Positions 55,857 through 64,000 of a DNA stretch of 64,000 bases are shown here, in pieces. Position 1 is the first letter of the stretch. The number at the start of each line of letters is the position of its first letter. Where the stretch lies: the NCBI GenBank assembly GCA_014378915.1, contig JACMMS010000054.1:1-64000 (forward strand), given 5' to 3'. The notes beneath the pieces are model-generated. The model was not told the DNA's origin. It saw only the letters and a list, made by a program, of their open reading frames with translations, and searched no databases. A program made the position numbers and the translations under genes. The stretch comes from Methylophilaceae bacterium. Its GTDB lineage: Bacteria; Pseudomonadota; Gammaproteobacteria; Burkholderiales; Methylophilaceae.

Positions 55857-56769
55857 ATTTGGAAAAGTAGCGGTGTTACTAGGTGGCAAATCAGGTGAGC
55901 GTGAAATTTCGCTTAAAAGTGGTCACGCTGTTTTAGCCGCTTTAAAACGTTCGCGTGTAGATGCGGTTGCATTTGATCCTGCTGAACAGCCTTTACATGA
56001 CATTGAGAAATTTGATCGTGCATTTATTGCTTTACATGGTCGTTTTGGTGAAGATGGCTTAATGCAAGGCGCACTGGAGTTATTTGGCATTCCATACACA
56101 GGGAGTGGCGTGATGGCATCCGCCGTGGCAATGGATAAATGGCGCACTAAATTGCTATGGCGCGCTATGGGCGTATTGACGCCAGATTTTGAAATCGTGG
56201 ATAAAGACACTGATTTTGCTGCCATTGAACAAAAGCTAGGCTTACCTTTATTTGTGAAGCCAGCTAACGAGGGTTCTAGTATTGGTATTAGCAAAGTTAA
56301 GCAAAAAGGCGATTTAAAAGCTGCCTATGAGCTGGCGGTTAAAGCTGACCTGTTAGTAATTGCAGAGAAATTTATTGGAGGCGGTGAATATACCGTGGGT
56401 ATTCTCGGCGAGCGTGCTTTGCCGATTATCAAGATTGTGCCAGCGAATGAGTTTTACGATTACGAGGCAAAATATCTGCGTGATGACACACAGTATCTCT
56501 GTCCGTGTGGTTTATCGGCAGAAAAAGAAGCGCAAATCCAAGCTGAAGCTTTTCAAGCATTTAAAGCTGTGGGTTGTCACGGTTGGGGACGTGTGGACTT
56601 TTTGATGGATGAAGACGGTAGTCATTACTTTTTAGAGCTTAATACATCGCCTGGCATGACAGACCACAGCCTACTACCTATGGCCGCGAAAGCAGTTGGT
56701 ATTGGTTTTGATGAATTGGTGTTGCAGGTCTTAACAACGACGCTTGAACCTACTAAAGGGGTCAATTAA
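55849..56769 (+). CDS. ddl: D-alanine--D-alanine ligase
   Basis: Ddl supplies D-Ala-D-Ala to MurF. The 306-aa ATP-grasp protein has [56 protein letters not shown] and the Mg site [16 protein letters not shown]. The frame opens at 55822, but the GTG at 55849 with GGTGGAG upstream gives the family start and overlaps the murB stop. The dcw position matches ddlB in E. coli. Confidence 0.95.
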   Translation: MDKFGKVAVLLGGKSGEREISLKSGHAVLAALKRSRVDAVAFDPAEQPLHDIEKFDRAFIALHGRFGEDGLMQGALELFGIPYTGSGVMASAVAMDKWRTKLLWRAMGVLTPDFEIVDKDTDFAAIEQKLGLPLFVKPANEGSSIGISKVKQKGDLKAAYELAVKADLLVIAEKFIGGGEYTVGILGERALPIIKIVPANEFYDYEAKYLRDDTQYLCPCGLSAEKEAQIQAEAFQAFKAVGCHGWGRVDFLMDEDGSHYFLELNTSPGMTDHSLLPMAAKAVGIGFDELVLQVLTTTLEPTKGVN

Positions 56770-56771
56770 AT

Positions 56772-57596
56772 ATGTGGAATAGGCCGCAACTACTTAACTG
56801 GACCGCGAATTTTTTATTCTCGTTATCAGTGGTGTTGATGCTTTATGCATTGTTGTTTGTTGTCGTGCATTTGCCGATTTTTCCGCTACGAGAAGTAAAT
56901 GTGAATGGTGAATTAAGTCACGTGAATCGTGAGCAAATTAAGTTAATTGTGGCGCGACACTTAAATGGCAATTTTTTTACATTAGATTTGATTAAAGCAC
57001 GAGATGCATTTGAAAAACTCCCTTGGGCGCGCAAGGTGAGTGTGCGTCGTCGCTGGCCAGATAAGTTGGAAGTCGTCATTGAAGAGCACGAAGCATTGGG
57101 ACGTTGGGGAGATATTGCTTTAGTCAATAACCACGGTGAGTTGTTTCATGCGGCATCTGATAGTGATTTACCCGTTTTTTTTGGGCCTGCGGATGGTGTT
57201 TTGGAAGTGGCACAAAGCTATAGTAATTACAGCAAAGTTTTAAATGTAGCACAGCTAAAAGTCACACAAGTGGCGTTATCACCACGCCGCGCTTGGGAAG
57301 TTAAAACCGATAAAGGCCTATTAATTAATATAGGGCGTGAACACATGGATGAGCGTTTACAGAAGTTTGTTGGAGCTTATGCCAGCACTCTGGCGCGCTT
57401 AAATGGCAGGGTGATTTATGCCGATTTGCGCTACCCAAATGGGTTTGCAGTGAGACGGCCACTTGGGCAAGTAGTAAAGAATAGTGTTGTAGTTAAAGCA
57501 GTAGTAAAAGCAAAAGAGTCAGTGCCAGCCACTGCAAAAAAACAGCCTGCTAAAACAGTGGTGCTAAAGAGTCATGAACAGGGAAAACAGCCATGA
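56772..57596 (+). CDS. ftsQ: Cell division protein FtsQ
   Basis: This 274-aa bitopic protein has TM at about 10-35, the POTRA domain (FPLREVNVNGELSHVNREQI) and the FtsQ domain (LPWARKVSVRRRWPDKLEVV, EEHEALGRWGD, NNHGELFHA). The C-terminal ~40 residues are Lys/Val/Ala-rich and low complexity. FtsQ recruits FtsB and FtsL. Its stop overlaps ftsA by ATGA. Confidence 0.94.
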   Translation: MWNRPQLLNWTANFLFSLSVVLMLYALLFVVVHLPIFPLREVNVNGELSHVNREQIKLIVARHLNGNFFTLDLIKARDAFEKLPWARKVSVRRRWPDKLEVVIEEHEALGRWGDIALVNNHGELFHAASDSDLPVFFGPADGVLEVAQSYSNYSKVLNVAQLKVTQVALSPRRAWEVKTDKGLLINIGREHMDERLQKFVGAYASTLARLNGRVIYADLRYPNGFAVRRPLGQVVKNSVVVKAVVKAKESVPATAKKQPAKTVVLKSHEQGKQP

Positions 57597-58831
57597 GTAA
57601 GATAAAAGAAGATAAAAATCTAATCGTCGGGTTAGACATAGGCACATCAAAAATTGTAGCCATTGTGGCCGAGCTACAACCTGAGGGCTCGCTTAAAGTG
57701 ATTGGCTTAGGTCAGCATGTTTCACGAGGGCTAAAAAAGGGTGTGGTTATCAATATAGAATCAACCATGCAATCTATACAGCGTGCGGTTGAAGAAGCTG
57801 AATTAATGGCAGATTGCAAAATTAATAATGTGTTTACTGGTATTGCCGGTAGCCATATTAAAAGTATTAACTCTCACGGGATGGTGAAAATCAAAGAAGC
57901 AGAAGTCACTGCCTTAGATGTAGAACGCGTGGTGGAAACGGCACGTGCGATTGCATTGCCATCTGATCAGCAGATTTTGCATGTACTCACACAAGAGTTT
58001 GTGATTGATGGTCAAGAAGATGTGCGTGAGCCATTGGGCATGAGCGGCATGAAGCTTGAAGTGAAAGTGCATATTGTGACTGGTGCTGTGGCGGCGGCGC
58101 AAAATATTGTGAAGTGTATTAAGCGTTGTGGCTTAGAGGTGAGCGATTTAATTTTACAGCCATTGGCATCTAGCATGGCGGTGTTAACTGAGGACGAAAA
58201 AGAGTTAGGCGTTTGCTTAGTGGATATTGGTGGCGGCACAACGGATATCGCAGTATTTAAACAAGGCGCAATTCGTCACACGGCGGTGATACCTATTGCT
58301 GGCGACCAAATGACTAACGATGTTGCAGTAGCGTTTCGTACACCCACACAATCAGCTGAAGACATCAAAATTAAACATGGTTGCGCATTACGTCAATTAG
58401 CAGATGCGCGCGAAATGGTTGAAGTGCTAGGCGTAGATGGTCGCGAACCACGTCAGTTATCCGTACAAACTTTGGCTGAAGTCATTGAGCCGCGCGTGGT
58501 AGAGCTGTATGAATTTGTATTGCAAGAGCTGCGCCGCAGCGGTATGGAGGAAATGATTGCTTCTGGCATCGTCATTACAGGCGGTTCAGCAATGATGCGC
58601 GGCATGGTGGAGTTAGGCGAAGAGATATTCCATATGCCAGTTCGTTTAGGTTTGCCACGCTATGTCGGCGGCTTATCAGAAGTGGTAAGTAATCCAAGAT
58701 ATGCCACCGGCGTAGGTTTGGTGCTGATGGGTAAGCAGCAGTTAGAGCGTCATATGAATGGGCAATTAGAAACAGGTTCGTTCACGCGTGTGCTAGATAA
58801 GATGAAGAGTTGGTTTGCAGGTAATTTTTAG
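57593..58831 (+). CDS. ftsA: Cell division protein FtsA
   Basis: FtsA is the actin-like ATPase that tethers FtsZ to the membrane. The 412-aa protein has phosphate motifs LIVGLDIGTSKIVAIVAELQ and CLVDIGGGTTDIAVFKQGAI, IVITGGSAMMRGM, and the C-terminal amphipathic membrane helix VLDKMKSWFAGNF. Length is normal. ftsZ follows after 90 bp with its own ribosome site. Confidence 0.96.
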   Translation: MSKIKEDKNLIVGLDIGTSKIVAIVAELQPEGSLKVIGLGQHVSRGLKKGVVINIESTMQSIQRAVEEAELMADCKINNVFTGIAGSHIKSINSHGMVKIKEAEVTALDVERVVETARAIALPSDQQILHVLTQEFVIDGQEDVREPLGMSGMKLEVKVHIVTGAVAAAQNIVKCIKRCGLEVSDLILQPLASSMAVLTEDEKELGVCLVDIGGGTTDIAVFKQGAIRHTAVIPIAGDQMTNDVAVAFRTPTQSAEDIKIKHGCALRQLADAREMVEVLGVDGREPRQLSVQTLAEVIEPRVVELYEFVLQELRRSGMEEMIASGIVITGGSAMMRGMVELGEEIFHMPVRLGLPRYVGGLSEVVSNPRYATGVGLVLMGKQQLERHMNGQLETGSFTRVLDKMKSWFAGNF

Positions 58832-58921
58832 TAGTAAATAGTAAGTGGTCATGTAATAGGGCAGAACGCGTTTTAGTAATAAAACAAGTTTAAATCGTAA
58901 AGGCAAATTAGGAGAAACAAT

Positions 58922-60103
58922 ATGTTTGAAATTATGGAAAAAGATACGCAAGAAGCTGTTATAAAGGTCATTGGCGTGGGTGGTTGTGGCGGTAACGCGG
59001 TTGAGCACATGATTGCAAAAAACGTCAGTGGTGTAGAATTTATTTGTGCTAATACAGATATGCAGGCGCTCAAAAAGAGCAGTGCAAAAACGGTATTACA
59101 AATTGGTACAGACATCACTAAAGGTCTAGGTGCTGGTGCTAGACCAGAAATTGGTCGCAAAGCTGCAATGGAAGACCGTGAGCGTATTGCAGAAATCATC
59201 GAAGGTGCTGATATGCTTTTTATTACAGCTGGCATGGGAGGTGGAACAGGTACTGGTGCTGCGCCGATTATTGCTGAAGTGGCCAAAGAAATGGGTATCT
59301 TAACGGTTGCGGTAGTCACAAAACCGTTTTCATTTGAAGGTAAGCGAACTAAAGTTGCAGCCGATGGTTTAGAAGAACTTTCCCAGCACGTTGATTCTCT
59401 TATTGTTATTCCAAATGAAAAATTAATGGAAGTGTTAGGCGAGGATGTGCCATTTTTAGAAGCATTCCGTGCAGCTAACGATGTATTACACAATGCTGTT
59501 TCTGGCATTGCAGAAGTCATTAATATTCCAGGCATGGTCAACGTCGACTTTGCCGATGTGCGTACAGTGATGAGCGAAATGGGCATGGCGATGATGGGTT
59601 CAGCGACTGCATCGGGTATTGATCGTGCACGTATCGCAGCAGAGCAAGCGGTCGCAAGCCCATTGCTAGAAGACGTTAACTTAGCTAATGCGCGTGGCGT
59701 TTTAGTCAATATTACGTCAAGCACATCGTTCAAAATGAAAGAGTATTACGATGTGATGAACACCATTAAAGCGTTTACAGCAGATGATGCTACTGTCATT
59801 GTGGGTAACGTATTTGACGAGTCTATGGGTGATGAATTACGTGTAACGATGGTAGCTACAGGTTTAAATACCATTGCAAAACGTCAACAAAAACCTGTAT
59901 TACAAGTGATGACAACGGTACGTGATGGTACGACAAATATGCCAATTTATACAGGCTCACATCACGCTGTGGGCACGATGGCTGCAGATGAAGAGCCAGC
60001 AGTATTTAGTTCTGGTGGTCGCCGAGCACAAGTAGAAGCCATGAAAATGTCTGGTATTGATGAATACGATATCCCAGCATTTTTACGTAAACAGGCAGAT
60101 TAG
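58922..60103 (+). CDS. ftsZ: Cell division protein FtsZ
   Basis: FtsZ is the tubulin-like GTPase that forms the Z ring. The 393-aa protein has VIGVGGCGGNAVEHMIAKNV, the tubulin signature MGGGTGTGAAPIIAEVAKEM and NVDFADVRTVMSEMG. The C-terminal conserved peptide is EYDIPAFLRKQAD, the FtsA/ZipA-binding site. AGGAG lies upstream of the ATG. A 172-bp gap precedes lpxC. Confidence 0.97.
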   Translation: MFEIMEKDTQEAVIKVIGVGGCGGNAVEHMIAKNVSGVEFICANTDMQALKKSSAKTVLQIGTDITKGLGAGARPEIGRKAAMEDRERIAEIIEGADMLFITAGMGGGTGTGAAPIIAEVAKEMGILTVAVVTKPFSFEGKRTKVAADGLEELSQHVDSLIVIPNEKLMEVLGEDVPFLEAFRAANDVLHNAVSGIAEVINIPGMVNVDFADVRTVMSEMGMAMMGSATASGIDRARIAAEQAVASPLLEDVNLANARGVLVNITSSTSFKMKEYYDVMNTIKAFTADDATVIVGNVFDESMGDELRVTMVATGLNTIAKRQQKPVLQVMTTVRDGTTNMPIYTGSHHAVGTMAADEEPAVFSSGGRRAQVEAMKMSGIDEYDIPAFLRKQAD

Positions 60104-60275
60104 TTTTTCAGCCTGTTTGAATGTAAGCTAAGATATAATTAATATTATTGTGGAATGGTGCCCCCAATTTAGTGCGAGCAATCAATCTGTTATTATTGAT
60201 ATATGTTGAAATTAGCACGATGCTCACATTGATCTTGTTTGCATTAATGAAGTTATTGAAAAAGGAAAGACATAG

Positions 60276-61211
60276 GTGCTCAAACAAAGAACACTTAAAA
60301 AACAGATTAGTGCCACTGGTGTTGGCCTGCATAACGGCGAAAAAGTTACCATGACTTTGCGCCCAGCTGCGGTTGATACTGGCATATTATTTCGTCGAGT
60401 TGATTTGCCCAACTCCCCTGAAATAAAGGTACAGGCTGACGCAGTACGTGATACGCGCATGTGCTCTGCCCTAGAGTTCAATGGTGCGCGTGTTGCTACT
60501 GTTGAGCATCTTATGTCGGCTTTGGCTGGTCTTGGGGTGGATAATATTATTATCGATCTAAGCGCTTCTGAAGTACCCATTATGGATGGCAGTTCAGTGC
60601 CATTTATTTATTTGTTGCAGTCTGCCGGCATAGCAGAGCAGCAAGCACCTAAGAAATTTATTAAAATTAAAAAATTGATAGAGGTTGTGCACCAAGATAA
60701 ATGGGTGCGCTTCGAGCCATATCACGGTTTTAAAATTGATTTTACGATTGATTTCCCACATCCTGTTTTTGAAAATACAGGTAAAAACGTAAAAATAGAC
60801 TTTGCTGATAATAGTTACATCAAAGAAATTAGCCGTGCCCGCACCTTTGGTTTTATGCATGAAGTGGAGTATTTGCGTGCTAACGGCTTAGCCCGTGGCG
60901 GAAGCTTAGATAATGCAATTGTGTTAGATGAATACCGTATTTTAAATACAGGCGGGTTGCGTTACGAAGATGAGTTCGCCAAACACAAAGTGCTCGATGC
61001 CATTGGTGATTTATATATGCTTGGTCATCCTTTGCTTGGCGCATTTACCGCTTATAAATCAGGTCATGCATTAAACAACGAATTGATTATTGCTTTATTA
61101 GTTGATTCTGAAGCTTGGGAGTTTGCTACTTTTGAAGATGTAGCCACCGCACCAGTGGGGTTTAACGACCAGGTCATGCAGTTTTCATCCCAATTAATGC
61201 CACAAACTTAA
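60276..61211 (+). CDS. lpxC: UDP-3-O-acyl-N-acetylglucosamine deacetylase
   Basis: LpxC carries out the committed step of lipid A synthesis. The 311-aa zinc amidase has [20 protein letters not shown], the zinc ligand His in [17 protein letters not shown] and [20 protein letters not shown] with the second His and Asp. The start is GTG 60276 with AAAGGA upstream. Its usual place at the end of the dcw cluster is kept. Confidence 0.96.
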   Translation: MLKQRTLKKQISATGVGLHNGEKVTMTLRPAAVDTGILFRRVDLPNSPEIKVQADAVRDTRMCSALEFNGARVATVEHLMSALAGLGVDNIIIDLSASEVPIMDGSSVPFIYLLQSAGIAEQQAPKKFIKIKKLIEVVHQDKWVRFEPYHGFKIDFTIDFPHPVFENTGKNVKIDFADNSYIKEISRARTFGFMHEVEYLRANGLARGGSLDNAIVLDEYRILNTGGLRYEDEFAKHKVLDAIGDLYMLGHPLLGAFTAYKSGHALNNELIIALLVDSEAWEFATFEDVATAPVGFNDQVMQFSSQLMPQT

Positions 61212-61237
61212 ATACAACTCAAAAAAGGCTACACTTA

Positions 61238-61420
61238 ATGCCTATCATTAGACTAGCGCTCATACTTTTTTTTATCAGTTTGCTAGTCTTGCTGGTTGCT
61301 TACTTTTCTACGCAAAATACGCGTTACTTAAATGCAATAAAGGAGATTTCTAAATACTTCGGTTTTTTGCTACTGGGTGCTTTTTTGTTGTATTTAATTG
61401 AACGTATCATTCGGTTTTAG
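61238..61420 (+). CDS. Small two-TM membrane protein of unknown function
   Basis: This 60-aa protein has a TM at about 3-24 (LALILFFISLLVLLVAYF), a short polar loop (STQNTRYLNAIKEISKY) and a second TM at about 42-56 ending ERIIRF. It lies 26 bp after lpxC on the same strand, a place where betaproteobacteria often carry a small unnamed membrane gene. Even spacing and a sensible hydrophobic pattern support coding. The function is unknown. Confidence 0.72.
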   Translation: MPIIRLALILFFISLLVLLVAYFSTQNTRYLNAIKEISKYFGFLLLGAFLLYLIERIIRF

Positions 61421-61466
61421 CACTAGTTTACTTCAACCACGCTGTTTATTTTATTCAAGTTACTTC

Positions 61467-63569
61467 ATGAAATTCGCAAATTTTTTAATCAAATCTGCCT
61501 TACTTTTAAGCATGATTTGCTTGCCACTCAGCGCCGTTGCTTTATCGTTTGTTGGTACTCACGACGATGATTTTATCGCTGCCCGTCGTGCTTATGAGAA
61601 AAAAGACGGGAGTGCTTTATCGGCTATTTTTCAGCAATTGCAAGATGATCATTATGTGCTTGCACCTTACGCAGACTACTGGTTAATACTCCTTCAACTC
61701 GGGCAGGCTGATACAATAGCCACGGATCAAGCAGTGCCACAGTTTTTGGAAAAATATAGTGATTATCTCTTTGCTGATCGTGTTCGTGGTGAGTGGCTGA
61801 AATCATTGGCTAAACGTCAAGAGTGGGCAAGCTTTTACGCAGAATATCCCAATTTTAAGCGTGATGATGTTGCAGTCAGCTGTTACGCAGCAGATGGGCG
61901 TTATCTATTAAGTAATACACACGTTAGTGATACACAGAGCGATAGCCTAACCAAGAACACTGATGATCAATATCCAAGCGAATTTGCTGCTGCCAAATCA
62001 TTATGGTTTGTTGCAACAGAGCAACCAACTAATTGCAATCAGTTATTTGATCATTTACAGCAAGCAGGCGTTTTGACCGATGCAGATATTTGGGCGCGCT
62101 TTAGGTTGGCTTTGCAAGCAGGTAAAATCAATTTAGCTAATGGTATTATTGCGCGGTTAACATCTGTTGGCTCAGTAGCAAATGCCAAATTGCTAGATCG
62201 CGTAAACGATAATCCACCACTCGCATTATCTAAAAAAATTATTAGTACAAGAACTCGGTATGGACGTGAGCTTAATCTATTTGCATTAGATAAGCTCGCT
62301 CAGGCTAGTGCGATACAGGCTTTAACCGCCTATCCACTTTTAATGGATAGTTTTACAAAAGACTATCAAGCCGTTTTTTACGGTAGATTAGCCTATTTTT
62401 CCGCCAAACGACTAGAGCCAGATGCATTGATTTGGTATAAAAAATCATTAAGTTTGTCTGAAGCGCCTATTACTGGCAAACCTATATTCGATAAAGAGCA
62501 AGCCGCTTGGTTTGTGCGCATTGCATTGCGTCAAAATGATTGGCCTAGTGTGCTTACTGCCATTAATTTAATGGCCACTGACCAGCAGCAAGAAGCGGCA
62601 TGGCGTTATTGGAAAGCGCGTGCATATAAACAAACAGGTCAAGGTGTAGAAGCTAATAAGTTATTTGCCACACTTTCTACTGAGCGCCACTATTATGGCT
62701 GGTTGGCACAAGATGAAATCGGCGATGCAATGAGCAATCCACCTAACTTTTATAAAGCCAGTGATTCTGAAATCGATGCTATTTCTGATATGCCTGCCAT
62801 TCTTCGCAGCGAGGCATTTCAACGCTTAGAAATGCGCTGGGATGCAAAAGCAGAGTGGGCATGGGCAACACGCAATTTTGATGATAAGCAAATGTTAGCT
62901 GCCGCTGAATATGCCAATCGCAAACAATGGCATGATTTAGCCATTACCACGGCAGATAAAACGACAAGTCTGCATGATTACGAGTTGCGTTATCCAACGC
63001 CTTACCGCAATTTAATAAAAGTATCTGCTAATAATCAAGGGGTTGATGAGGCTTGGGTATACGGTATTACACGCCAGGAGAGCCGTTTTATGCACTATGC
63101 AAAATCAGGTGTTGGTGCAGCAGGTTTAATGCAACTGATGCCAGCTACTGCTAAATGGATAGCCAAACGCGCTGGCTGGGATAATTATAACAGTAGTATG
63201 ATTCACGATTTAGATACTAATATTCAGCTAGGTACCTATTATTTACGCTACACGTTAGATTTAATGGGCGGTAAACCCTTAATTGCAACCGCAGCATACA
63301 ATGCTGGACCAAGTCGCGCAAAAAAATGGTTGGCTAACACACCGTTAGAAGGCGCAATTTATGCAGAGAGTATTCCATTTGCGGAAACGCGTACTTATGT
63401 ACAAAAAGTGATGGCAAATGCGCATTTATACACAACGCGTTTGGGTTTGAAAACAATCAGTTTAAAACAGCGCCTAGGTGTTGTGCCAGCAAATGGTAGC
63501 CTACTAAATACGCCTGCCATTGAAGCAACACCCAGTGTTGATAGTATTGAGGTGCCCAATAGCTTATAA
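61467..63569 (+). CDS. slt: Soluble lytic murein transglycosylase (Slt70-like)
   Basis: Slt cleaves MurNAc-GlcNAc bonds in the periplasm, giving anhydro-muropeptides. The protein (700 aa) has a signal peptide ending AVA|LSF, a superhelical alpha-rich U/L domain and the catalytic SLT domain. The active Glu is in YGITRQESRFMHYAKSGVGA, followed by GLMQLMPATAKW and ATAAYNAGPSRAKKWL. The frame opens at 61398, overlapping the small membrane gene. The ATG at 61467 gives a clean signal peptide and is chosen. Confidence 0.94.
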   Translation: MKFANFLIKSALLLSMICLPLSAVALSFVGTHDDDFIAARRAYEKKDGSALSAIFQQLQDDHYVLAPYADYWLILLQLGQADTIATDQAVPQFLEKYSDYLFADRVRGEWLKSLAKRQEWASFYAEYPNFKRDDVAVSCYAADGRYLLSNTHVSDTQSDSLTKNTDDQYPSEFAAAKSLWFVATEQPTNCNQLFDHLQQAGVLTDADIWARFRLALQAGKINLANGIIARLTSVGSVANAKLLDRVNDNPPLALSKKIISTRTRYGRELNLFALDKLAQASAIQALTAYPLLMDSFTKDYQAVFYGRLAYFSAKRLEPDALIWYKKSLSLSEAPITGKPIFDKEQAAWFVRIALRQNDWPSVLTAINLMATDQQQEAAWRYWKARAYKQTGQGVEANKLFATLSTERHYYGWLAQDEIGDAMSNPPNFYKASDSEIDAISDMPAILRSEAFQRLEMRWDAKAEWAWATRNFDDKQMLAAAEYANRKQWHDLAITTADKTTSLHDYELRYPTPYRNLIKVSANNQGVDEAWVYGITRQESRFMHYAKSGVGAAGLMQLMPATAKWIAKRAGWDNYNSSMIHDLDTNIQLGTYYLRYTLDLMGGKPLIATAAYNAGPSRAKKWLANTPLEGAIYAESIPFAETRTYVQKVMANAHLYTTRLGLKTISLKQRLGVVPANGSLLNTPAIEATPSVDSIEVPNSL

Positions 63570-63638
63570 ATAGACTTTATGTATCGTCTTCAACAAAGTA
63601 TAGATATAAGCCAATATTAATCATGAACAGAGTGGATT

Positions 63639-64000
63639 ATGCAAATTAGAAAAGTAGTTGTACTAGGTGGTTCAGGCTTTGTGGGTGGCTATGTCGTGGC
63701 AAAGTTAGATGCTGCTGGTTACCAAGTCAAAGTGTTAACGCGCCGCAGAGAGTCTGCTAAGCACTTGATATTATTGCCTAATGTAGAAGTGGTGGAATGT
63801 AATGTTATGCAAGATGCTGGGTTAGATCAAGAATTAACGGGCAGCGATGCGGTGATTAATTTAGTGGGTATTTTGCATAATAATAAAACCTTTGGCTTTG
63901 AGCGTATACACCACCAGTTACCAAGACGGGTTGCACAATTATGTGCTGAATTAGGTATTCCGCGCTTAATCCAAATGAGTGCATTGCAAGCCAGTGCAAG
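63639..64000 (+). CDS. NDUFA9-like NAD(P)-binding protein, N-terminal part (runs off the right edge)
   Basis: The open frame from ATG 63639 reads MQIRKVVVLGGSGFVGGYVV, a Rossmann GxxGxxG start of atypical SDRs of the complex I NDUFA9 subunit family. SDAVINLVGILHNNKTFGFE and PRLIQMSALQAS follow, as in that family. About 120 codons are visible; the rest is outside. An ATG at 63623 is out of frame. Confidence 0.85.
   Translation, partial: MQIRKVVVLGGSGFVGGYVVAKLDAAGYQVKVLTRRRESAKHLILLPNVEVVECNVMQDAGLDQELTGSDAVINLVGILHNNKTFGFERIHHQLPRRVAQLCAELGIPRLIQMSALQASA

Noticed and set aside
58873-59733. 286-codon open frame antisense to ftsZ
   Set aside because: It lies wholly opposite the highly conserved ftsZ gene, is Ser/Thr/Ala-rich low-complexity and has no domain or start context. 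It is a codon-bias shadow.
60129-60140. TATAAT-like -10 box upstream of lpxC
   Set aside because: No -35 at 16-18 nt could be found, so I do not call a promoter.
60148-60354. 68-codon frame between ftsZ and lpxC with a hydrophobic stretch
   Set aside because: It runs into the lpxC coding sequence in another frame, has no good ribosome site, and its C-terminal half is lpxC shadow. The gap is better seen as the lpxC leader.
1-64000. CRISPR arrays, tRNA genes, prophage or toxin-antitoxin modules
   Set aside because: No regularly spaced direct repeats with unique spacers, no cloverleaf-like tRNA and no phage or toxin-antitoxin proteins were seen on either strand.

Overview
The window looks like a chromosomal segment of an AT-rich betaproteobacterium, most likely a methylotroph of the Methylophilaceae (Methylotenera/Methylophilus-like). 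This is an inference from protein resemblance, from the gene order (glyQ-glyS-gmhB-plsC, miaB-phoH-ybeY-corC, a complete dcw cluster ending in lpxC and a small membrane gene) and from a 'methylamine utilization protein'-type cupredoxin. No 16S rRNA gene or tRNA was seen.

The left third (1-20 kb) mixes intact housekeeping genes (recQ, murI, ilvE, sco, glyQS, lnt) with decaying accessory genes. At the left edge is the start of an IS30-family element abutting a broken cytochrome b / molybdopterin oxidoreductase pair. A complete potFGHI-type polyamine uptake operon (6609-10745) is present, but every gene is a pseudogene. A DUF805 gene (11010-11354) and mscL (19825-20245) are also broken. The lesions are of two kinds: nonsense changes explained by C-to-T or G-to-A transitions, and one-base changes in homopolymer runs. 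Neighbouring essential genes have none.

The middle (20-41 kb) carries the RNA/ribosome maintenance operon miaB-phoH-ybeY-corC, a glycosyltransferase-cysG pair, an OmpR/EnvZ-like two-component system, an EF-hand exported protein, a GNAT-like protein, an SDR, E. coli-type YcaO, DUF2252 and AI-2E-type genes. It ends in an unusual locus (36.7-41.3 kb): an exported truncated haemoglobin, a cupredoxin-like protein and a membrane GGDEF-EAL protein in one tight unit, divergent from a DUF3034 beta-barrel-like protein. This is my best candidate for an incompletely described system: a periplasmic gas/redox input to cyclic-di-GMP.

The right part (41.3-64 kb) starts with RNase P RNA (rnpB). It continues with the division and cell wall cluster mraZ-rsmH-ftsL-ftsI-murE-murF-mraY-murD-ftsW-murG-murC-murB-ddl-ftsQ-ftsA-ftsZ-lpxC, nearly all with overlapping or abutting cistrons. 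The mraZ leader holds a phased decameric AGTGT repeat over the likely promoter, an overlapping terminator-like hairpin and an 18-bp hairpin. The window ends with a small two-TM protein, a soluble lytic transglycosylase and the start of an NDUFA9-like NAD(P)-binding protein.
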